Part shown: positions 63,522-64,000 of the stretch, piece after piece
Position numbering within the stretch: the stretch's first letter is position 1
Layout of the letters: each line of letters starts with the position of its first letter
Assembly: GCA_965198025.1 (NCBI GenBank)
Contig: OZ240237.1
Span: 2,046,001-2,110,000 of the forward strand
Source: CAYWWM01 sp965198025
GTDB lineage: Bacteria; Acidobacteriota; Terriglobia; 2-12-FULL-54-10
Direction of reading: 5' to 3'
DNA length: 64,000 bases
Notes under the pieces: generated by a model
The model's database searches: none
The model's input: the letters and a program-made list of their open reading frames with translations, nothing else
What the model was told of the DNA's origin: nothing
Translations under genes and position numbers: made by a program

Positions 63522-64000
63522 GCTTCGCGATCCTTGCCCGACGTGGCGAATCCCAAAGCCCGGAGGGCGGTGCGGGCCACGGCGCGGTCGTCAAAGGGGA
63601 TCTTCTGATCTCCGACGACCTGATACGACTCATGGCCTTTCCCGGCTATCAGCACAATGTCCACTCCGCGCGCTTCGCGGAGAACACGCTCGATGGCGCG
63701 GGCACGGTCCGGCTCCGCAACGTATTTTGCTCCGGCTTTCTGGAGCCCGACGGTCACGTCGTTCATGATGGCAAGCGGATCTTCGCCGCGCGGGTTGTCC
63801 GAGGTCAGCACCGTCCAGTCGCATGCTCCGGCGGCCTGGCCCATGCGACGCCGCTTGGTGCCGTCGCGGTCGCCTCCGCAACCGAAAACCAGCAGAACGC
63901 GCCCCTCCGGGTTGAGCTCGCGTGCGGAGGTGATGAGTGTGCGCAGAGCATCCTCCGTGTGCGCGTAGTCCACGATGACGCGGAAGGGCTGGCCTTCCTC
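63518..64000 (-). CDS. murE: UDP-MurNAc-L-Ala-D-Glu--meso-DAP ligase, N-terminus beyond window
   Basis: 160 C-terminal residues; the frame continues past the window edge. V-D-Y-A-H-T-E-D-A-L, F-G-C-G-G-D-R-D-G-T-K-R and the diagnostic D-N-P-R loop (T-S-D-N-P-R-G-E-D-P), which in characterised MurE enzymes selects meso-DAP rather than lysine. This agrees with dapF and mpl elsewhere in the window. Confidence 0.95.
   Translation of the reverse strand, partial: EEGQPFRVIVDYAHTEDALRTLITSARELNPEGRVLLVFGCGGDRDGTKRRRMGQAAGACDWTVLTSDNPRGEDPLAIMNDVTVGLQKAGAKYVAEPDRARAIERVLREARGVDIVLIAGKGHESYQVVGDQKIPFDDRAVARTALRALGFATSGKDREA

Overview
The window looks like a chromosomal segment of a GC-rich, diderm soil bacterium, most likely an Acidobacteriota (Terriglobia-like) genome. 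The support is the style of the proteins, the ribosomal and dcw gene content, frequent TTG/GTG starts, the meso-DAP peptidoglycan genes, and a dispersed hairpin repeat (GTCATCCCGAGG ... GAGGGATCTGCT) of a kind I associate with that phylum. The taxonomic call is inference. Most of the window is housekeeping; accessory DNA is concentrated at about 1-2.5 kb, 13.4-17.2 kb and 50.8-52.5 kb.

Layout. 1-2.5 kb: a partial YpdA-type flavoprotein, a frameshifted DUF433 antitoxin with a toxin stub, a MazEF pair and a small PD-(D/E)XK nuclease-like gene. 2.4-8.2 kb: rsmA, an ABC-2 exporter with a TPR-like lipid-side partner, argS and a small zinc-ribbon membrane protein. 8.4-13.4 kb: murQ-nagA (amino sugar recycling) and a two-gene GMC/gluconate-2-dehydrogenase-type oxidoreductase. 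13.4-17.2 kb: a mosaic island with a DUF3883 nuclease-like gene, a DUF4928-like gene, a duplicated 5' end of murA fused to a truncated mobile-element gene, and a DUF2971 gene. A 190-bp direct repeat flanks the island. 17.2-19.7 kb: intact murA and a serine hydrolase.

19.7-36.1 kb, minus strand: tRNA-Thr(TGT), tRNA-Thr(GGT), tRNA-Gly(TCC), tRNA-Tyr(GTA), tuf, then the S10, spc and alpha operons run together down to rpoA and rplQ. The spc part lacks secY (rplO overlaps adk by 4 bp) and there is no infA between map and rpmJ. 36.3-40.7 kb: ogt, a DksA/TraR zinc-finger protein, comF, an HNH nuclease and an ArnT-like glycosyltransferase.

40.7-50.6 kb, minus strand: mpl-ldcA-dapF (murein peptide recycling and DAP), ftsK, uppP, RNase J, a methyltransferase-like gene and a bactofilin. 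50.8-52.5 kb: a galT-like remnant, a subclass-B3-like metallo-beta-lactamase with altered zinc ligands, and a MITE-like palindrome. 52.6-64 kb: the dcw cluster in the order murE-murF-mraY-ftsW-murG-murC-murB-ftsQ-ftsA-ftsZ, with murD and ddl missing from their usual places. Together the dcw genes, murA, uppP and dapF make and polymerise the lipid-linked meso-DAP peptidoglycan precursor, while murQ, nagA, mpl and ldcA return turnover products to that pathway.
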